64,000 nt of DNA, from contig CM068325.1 in assembly GCA_034766995.1 (NCBI GenBank), forward strand, positions 330,001 through 394,000, in the 5' to 3' direction. Numbering within the stretch: the first letter of the stretch is position 1; each line of letters begins with the position of its first letter. This DNA comes from Acanthacorydalis orientalis. Its lineage: Eukaryota; Arthropoda; Insecta; Megaloptera; Corydalidae. Shown piece by piece: positions 58,761 through 64,000 of the stretch. The notes below the pieces were generated by a model. It saw only the letters and a program-made list of their open reading frames with translations. It had not been told where the DNA came from and ran no database searches. The translations under genes were made by a program, and so were the position numbers.

Positions 58761-58931
58761 GTGCCGGACACGAGCACGGACGGAACAGAAATCCTAGATG
58801 CGGAAAATTCGGACGACGGGATCCAAGGTGTCTGTGAGAAATCTTCTGCACAGACGCGACCGGACGCCTCCTCCGGGAGAGCGTGCCGGACAAGAGAACG
58901 GACGGAACAGAAATCCTAGATGCGGAAAATT

Positions 58932-59251
58932 CGATGGAGAAAGAAAGAGGAGTACTCGTGTGTTTTAGATTACGTTACACTAGTGAGAAGGACGACCGCA
59001 TCCTTCAATATGTGAAGAACCGGCCGTACAGTCTGACGGGAAGAGGGGCCTGGCAGAACCTCCTCCGCGAGACCGTGAGTTATTATCTCCGGCGAACGTG
59101 GATGGGCGCCAGGTCAAGATTCCGAAATCACATCCTTCTGCGTCTGGCGAAAGGCCATCGATTCCGCAGTATGTCAGACGCAGAAGCGCGTGTGATACTG
59201 AGGAGTTACGAGTCGTGCCGGACACGAGCACGGACGAAACAGAAATCCTAG
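58932..59251 (+). pseudogene. Rap1-type-Myb-like exon
   Basis: After a 3' splice-like GTGTGTTTTAG the frame reads RYTSEKDDRILQYVKNRPYS, GRGAWQNLLRE, RRTWMGARSRFRNHILLRL and SDAEARVILRSY. The spacing (acidic DD, IL.YVK, aromatic W, a second W, then RFR..IL) matches the Rap1/TERF2IP-type Myb domain known to bind DNA or telomere proteins. Copies of the tail recur at 56.4, 57.5 and 58.6 kb. The frame opens in one 122-bp unit and closes in another (RTRARTKQKS). Without flanking exons its function cannot be set. Confidence 0.5.
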
Positions 59252-59654
59252 ATTCAGAAAATTCGGACGACGGGATCCAAGGTGTCTGTGAGAAATCTTC
59301 TGCACAGACGCGACCGGACGCCTCCTCCGGGAGAGCGTGCCGGACAAAAGAACGGACGGAACAGAAATCCTAGATGCGGAAAATTCAGACGACGGGATCC
59401 AAGGTGTCTGTGAGAAATCTTCTACGCAGACGCGACCGGACGCCTCCTCCGGGAGAGCGTGCCGGACACGAGCACGGACGGAACAGAAATCATAGATGCG
59501 GAAAATTCGGACGACGGGATCCAAGGTGTCTGTGAGAAATCTTCTGCACAGACGCGACCGGACGCCTCCTCCGGGAGAGCGTGCCGGACACGAGCACGGA
59601 CGGATCAGAAATCCTAGATGCGGATAATTCGGACGACGGGATCCAGGAGTCTGT

Positions 59655-59905
59655 GTTAACACTTACCCGTGGCGATCCATTTTACAATTGTAAACCATGG
59701 ACAAAATGAAATTATAAAAATTACAAAAAAAACATTGAAATTATTTATCAAATGCAAAAGATACCGACCATCAATGCTTTCAATGTTTTTTTGTAATTTT
59801 TATAATTTCGTTTTGTATAGGTTAGCAATTATAAAATGGTTCGAAGGTAAGTGTTAACGTTTTACTTTTCCTGTCGCCAAATATGTGTAAAATGTGATCG
59901 GTTCG
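59655..59905. repeat. small inverted-repeat element
   Basis: ATGGACAAAATGAAATTATA and the following AAAATTACAAAAAAAACATT at 59697-59740 mirror 59775-59820. The spacer is about 40 bp. A further half copy (TAATTTCATTTTGTCCATGG) lies at about 60817-60837. It looks like a short MITE that inserted into the satellite. Confidence 0.65.
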
Positions 59906-59930
59906 AAAGTGACGAACAATCGTGTGTTTT

Positions 59931-60040
59931 AGATTATTTATTGAAGAGGAGGACAACAGGATCCTAGAGTACGTGCGGAACAGGTCCTTCATGCTGTGGG
60001 AAAGAAGGGTCTGACAGGACCTCGTCCGCAAGACGGACGA
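59931..60040 (+). pseudogene. Myb-like exon start fragment
   Basis: Again after GTGTGTTTTAG, the frame reads FIEEEDNRILEYVRNRSFML and then meets a TGA (about 60014). It matches the first helix of the exon at 58932-59251; the rest is replaced by 122-bp units. Confidence 0.5.
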
Positions 60041-60775
60041 CGGGATCCAAGGTGTCTGTGAGAAATCTTCTGCACAGACGCGACCGGACGCCTCCTCCGG
60101 GAGAGCGTGCCGGACACGAGCACGGACGGAACAAAAATCCTAGATGCGGAAAATTCGGACGACGGGATCCAAGGTGTCTGTGAGAAATCTTCTGCACAGA
60201 CGCGACCGGACGCCTCCTCCGGGAGAGCGTGCCGGACAAAAGAACGGACGGAACAGAAATCCTAGATGCGGAAAATTCGGACGACGGGATCCAAGGTGTC
60301 TGTGAGAAATCTTCTGCACAGACGCGACCGGACGCCTCCTCCGGGAGAGCGTGCCGGACAAAAGAACGGACGGAACAGAAATCCTAGATGCGGAAAATTC
60401 GGACGACGGGATCCAAGGTGTCTGTGAGAAATCTTCTGCACAGACGCGACCGGACGCCTCCTCCGGGAGAGCGTGCCGGACAAAAGAACGGACGGAACAG
60501 AAATCCTAGATGCGGAAAATTCGGACGACGGGATCCAAGGTGTCTGTGAGAAATCTTCTGCACAGACGCGACCGGACGCCTCCTCCGGGAGAGCGTGCCG
60601 GACAAAAGAACGGACGGAACAGAAATCCTAGATGCGGAAAATTCAGACGACGGGATCCAAGGTGTCTGTGAGAAATCTTCTGCACAGACGCGACCGGACG
60701 CCTCCGGGAAGCCGTGCCGGAGACAAGCACGGACGGAACAGAAATCCTAGAGGCGGAGAATTCGGACGACCAGGT

Positions 60776-61149
60776 CGTGACTGCGAATAATAATTTCTTT
60801 TTGAATTCTTCTTTTATAATTTCATTTTGTCCATGGTTTGAAATTATAAAATGGATCGACGCGGATTGAGATACACGAGCTCGGACGGAACAGAAATCCT
60901 AGATGCGGAGATCGTACTGTCCAACCGGTACAGTACGGCCGCGCTATACGGCCCCGGAATCGAGCTGAGCGGGAGCGCGTCGGATGGCGAGAGAATCGTT
61001 CGGGCGTCGTGCGTCGTTTCGAACGACTCTGAAACACGCACCTCTTGGCGCATCTACCGGACAGAGAGGACGCTCCGTCCTTCGACGTCGCTAGCGTTCG
61101 TGTAGGCGAGCGAAAATTCCGCCTTTTTCACGGTTCGGACGCGACACTC
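60776..61149. other. unique sequence after the satellite
   Basis: A frame at 60851-61105 (MDRRGLRYTSSDGTEILDAE) mixes a piece of the 122-bp unit with unknown sequence. No domain recognised. Confidence 0.35.
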
Positions 61150-63255
61150 GACATCTGCGAATTAAAATAGGAATTAATGAAGCTGAGAAATAATTAGCTA
61201 AGAAATAATGAAGATATGTAATAAATAAACTAGGAAATAATTAATCTATGAAATAAACAAACTATGTAATAAATAATCTATGAAATAAGTAAACTAGGAA
61301 ATAATCAATGTAATAAATGAATTAGGGAAAAAATAAGACATGAAATAAATAAACTGTGCAATAAACAAGCTATGAAATAAATAATCTATGAAATAATTAG
61401 GCTACGTAATAAATAAACTAGGAATTAATTCATCAATGTCATAAATAATTTAGGGAAAAATAAAACGCGAAATAAATAAACTGCGAAATAAACAAACTGC
61501 GAAATAAACAAACTGCGAAGTAAACAAACTATGAAATATTGAATTTATGTAATAAATAAATAAGGAAGTAATTAATCAATGTAATAAATAAATTAGGAAA
61601 AAATAAGCTATGTAATAAATAAACTAGGAAATAGTTAGGCTATGTAATAAATAAACTAGGAAATAATTCATCAATGTAATAAATGAATTAGGGAAAAAAT
61701 AAGACTTGAAATAAATAAGCTTCGAAATAAACTAGGTAATAAACTATGAATTAAATAAACTAGGAAATATTGAATTTATGTAAAATAAATAAATAAGGAA
61801 GTAATTAATCAATGTAATAAATAAATTAGGAAAAAAATGAGCTATGTAATAAATAAACTAGGAAATAAATAATCAATGTAATAAATAAATTAGGAAAAAA
61901 ATGAGCTATGTAATAAATAAACTAGGAAATAAATAATCAATGTCATAAATAATTTAGGGAAAAAAGCTATGAAATAAATAATCTATGAAATAATTAGGCT
62001 ATGTAATAAATAAACTAGGAAATAATTCATCAATGTAATAAATAATTTAGGGAAAAAATAAAACATGAAATAAATAAACTGCGAAATAAACTGTGTAATA
62101 AACAAGCTGTGAAATAGATAATCTATGAAATAATTAGGCTATGAAATAAATAAACTAGGAAATAATCAAGTTATGTAATAAATAAATAAGGAAGTAATTA
62201 ATCAATGTAATAAATAAATTAGGGAAAAAATAAGCTATGAAATAAATAAGCTTCGAAATAAATAAACTAGGTAATAAACAAACCATGAAATAAATAATCT
62301 ATGAAATAAACTGGGAAATAGTTAAGCTATGAAATAATGAAGCTAAATATGTAATAAATAAATTAGGGAAAAAATTAGGTATGAAATAAATAAACTGCGA
62401 AATAAATAAACTAGGCAATAAACAAGCTGGGAAATAATGAAGCTATGTAATAAATAAACTAGGAAATAATTAAGCTATGAAATATATAAACTGTGAAATA
62501 TTGAAGTTATGTAATAAATAAATAAGGAAATAATCAATGTAATAAATAAACTAGGAAATAAGCTATGAAATAAATAAGCTACGAAATATTGAAGTTATGT
62601 AATAAATAAGGAAATAATTAATCAATGTAATAAATAAATTAGGGAAAAAATAAGCTATGAAATGAACTGCGAAATAAACGATATACTAGACAAGCTATGA
62701 AATAATGAAAATATGTAATAAATAAACTAGGAAATAATTAAGCTAAAAAATAATTAGCTAAGAAGTAATGAAGCTATGAAATAAATAAATAAGGAAATAA
62801 TGTAATAAACTATGAAATAAACTAGGAAATAATTGAGCTATGAAATAATTAATCAATGTAATAAATAAATTAGGGAAAAAATGAGCTTTGAAATAAATAA
62901 ACTGCGAAATAAATAAGCAATGTAATAAACTATGAAATAAATAATCTATGAAATAATTTGCTATGTAATAAACAAACTAGGAAATAATTAAGCTATGAAA
63001 TAAATAAACTGCGAAAAATTGAAGTTATATAATAAATAAGGAAATAATCAAGGTAATGAATAATTAAGGGAGAAAATAAGCTACGAAATAAATAAACTGC
63101 GAAATAAATAAACTATTAAATAATTTGCTATGTACTAAATGGACTAGGAATGAATTAAGCTACGAGATAAACAAATAAATAATCATGAAATAATTAAGCT
63201 TTAAAATAATTAAGCTATGAAATAAATTGTGAAATAAATCTATGAAATAAATATG
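61150..63255. repeat. degenerate A-rich repeat, about 2.1 kb
   Basis: Built from shuffled short blocks such as AAATAAATAAACTAGG, AATAATTAAGCTATG and AATAATCAATGTAA. The step between blocks is roughly 13-20 bp and irregular. The top strand is very A-rich and C is rare. Contains dozens of AATAAA hexamers and stops in all frames. No coding potential. Confidence 0.85.
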
Positions 63256-64000
63256 CTACCTAAACTAAATTAACACGAGCGATCTGAGGTCGCGTCGCAC
63301 GCCACGGTGTCCGTGCGCTCACCTGTACGAAATCCCGTGTCCGAAGAGGTGCGTCCTCCGTAACGATCTCAACTCGTGCGGTTGGGTGCTCGGACGACGT
63401 GAGCGTGGCCGGCTTCTATTCCCAACTGGACGCGCCGACGTGCACGGATCGGCTCGAACGACGGACAGAGCGATCGGACGGTCCGGTTGCGACGCGCCGG
63501 ACTGGCGGCCTCGACGCGCGCGGACGCTCCTCGTCGCGCGGCACTCACTTCACGGACACAGGTCGCGGGACGCGGACGACGTTCCCGCACCGATGAACGG
63601 CAATCGCTTGAGAATCAGACGGTGGTCGACGCGCTCGTTATATACCCGATCGGGCCGATGCAACGCGAAGCTGTCGACGCCAGACGCCGAATAACGCCCG
63701 TTGTCGGATAGCAAGAATTTATGTAAGCTCGAGACGAATGACGGATCGACGACGTTGTCATTGTACGACGATCCTCTATCCGATGCGCGGTTCCCTTTTC
63801 AGAATTGCGCGCCGATCGACCGCGGCCGTGGATAGAACTCGACGGTTTCGCGGCGTTCGTTCAAAGCGATCATAGGCGAGCGTCGGCGAAACGTGAAATG
63901 TTACGGATCGTCAGAGAGGGCGCTGAATTGTCCGGCGCGACGGATCTTCTTCGAAGTTTTCTAGACGTCGTTATGTTCGTGATCGTCTTCGAAAACGAAA
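63256..64000. other. CpG-rich edge, possible minus-strand exon
   Basis: Composition switches abruptly to CpG-rich. On the minus strand GTACAG|GTGAGC at about 63321 is a good splice donor, and the frame before it reads ARVEIVTEDAPLRTRDFVQ back to a TAG near 63416. No acceptor or family recognised, and the region is cut by the window end. Confidence 0.25.

Larger units (their letters stand above)
55929..60775. repeat. 122-bp minisatellite, interrupted array (about 25 units)
   Basis: Each unit contains GAAATCCTAGATGCGGAAAA, TTCGGACGACGGGATCCAAG, GTGTCTGTGAGAAATCTTCT and GCACAGACGCGACC. The period is exactly 122 bp (frame ends at 60262, 60384, 60506). 122 is not a multiple of three, so open frames shift each unit; frames on both strands are composition effects. 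Blocks of other sequence interrupt at about 56345-56840, 57440-57955, 58628-58760, 58932-59225 and 59655-60040. The cassettes at 56.4 and 57.5 kb are 1,112 bp apart, a higher-order repeat. Confidence 0.9.

Noticed and set aside
56015..60730. Repeated minus-strand frames reading SGTLSRRRRPVASVQ in each unit
   Set aside because: They are the reverse reading of the 122-bp satellite. The frame shifts every unit and no gene structure supports them.
63369..63711. Overlapping Arg-rich frames on both strands near the right edge
   Set aside because: CpG-rich composition opens all frames; only the possible minus-strand donor at about 63321 was kept as a weak note.

Overview
The window looks like a piece of an arthropod nuclear genome, most likely an insect and plausibly a hymenopteran. 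The reasons are AG/GT splice sites, CpG-rich blocks alternating with AT-rich ones, long TA microsatellites, and a typical insect mix of mobile elements (copia, gypsy, I-clade, Jockey-like, RTE-like and R2-type LINEs, mariner, Harbinger, long-TIR MITEs). No search could be run, so the species call is inference and every identity statement is by eye.

Layout. 1-3.1 kb: mostly empty DNA with a decayed Tc1/mariner-like transposase and what looks like the upstream intron of the next gene. 3.16-11.6 kb: one very large uninterrupted coding exon for a protein of about 2,813 residues with a Cap4/DUF4297-like PD-(D/E)xK nuclease domain, a NACHT NTPase domain and about 50 ankyrin repeats. This is the standout gene: the effector-STAND NTPase-repeat sensor plan resembles bacterial Avs/STAND defence proteins and animal NLRs. 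Its ankyrin array is hierarchical (about 105, 210, 420 and 1,680 bp) and includes a 1,680-bp tandem duplication that appears perfectly identical. 11.6-14.3 kb: a decayed repeat remnant, a poly(A) signal, a doubtful 422-codon ORF and a 172-bp tandem repeat.

14.4-48.9 kb: a large inverted duplication. The left arm (14.36-22.68 kb) and right arm (37.33-48.91 kb) carry the same series in mirror order: gypsy LTR, foldback MITE, TTAA MITE piece, zinc-finger remnant, 81-bp minisatellite, Harbinger remnant, second foldback MITE, multi-exon THAP/P-like gene and TA microsatellite. The roughly 15-kb spacer holds an RTE-like LINE, an almost intact copia element, Jockey-like remnants, a third THAP/P-like exon and an R2/Utopia-type LINE joined directly to the 3' part of a U2 snRNA gene. 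A mariner deletion derivative sits at the end of the spacer, next to the right arm. The right arm has extra segments: a Rap1-type-Myb-like exon, a gypsy integrase fragment and a second mariner.

48.9-55.9 kb: a gypsy pol fragment interrupted by an apparently intact I-clade LINE with two open ORFs. 55.9-60.8 kb: a 122-bp minisatellite interleaved with pieces of a Rap1-Myb-like gene family, the same family as the extra exon in the right arm. 61.15-63.26 kb: a degenerate A-rich repeat almost without C. 63.3-64 kb: CpG-rich sequence with a possible minus-strand splice donor.

Apart from the nuclease-NACHT-ankyrin gene and possibly the small THAP/P-like gene, little here looks like functional host coding sequence. 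The rest is a record of nested transposition, inversion and satellite growth.
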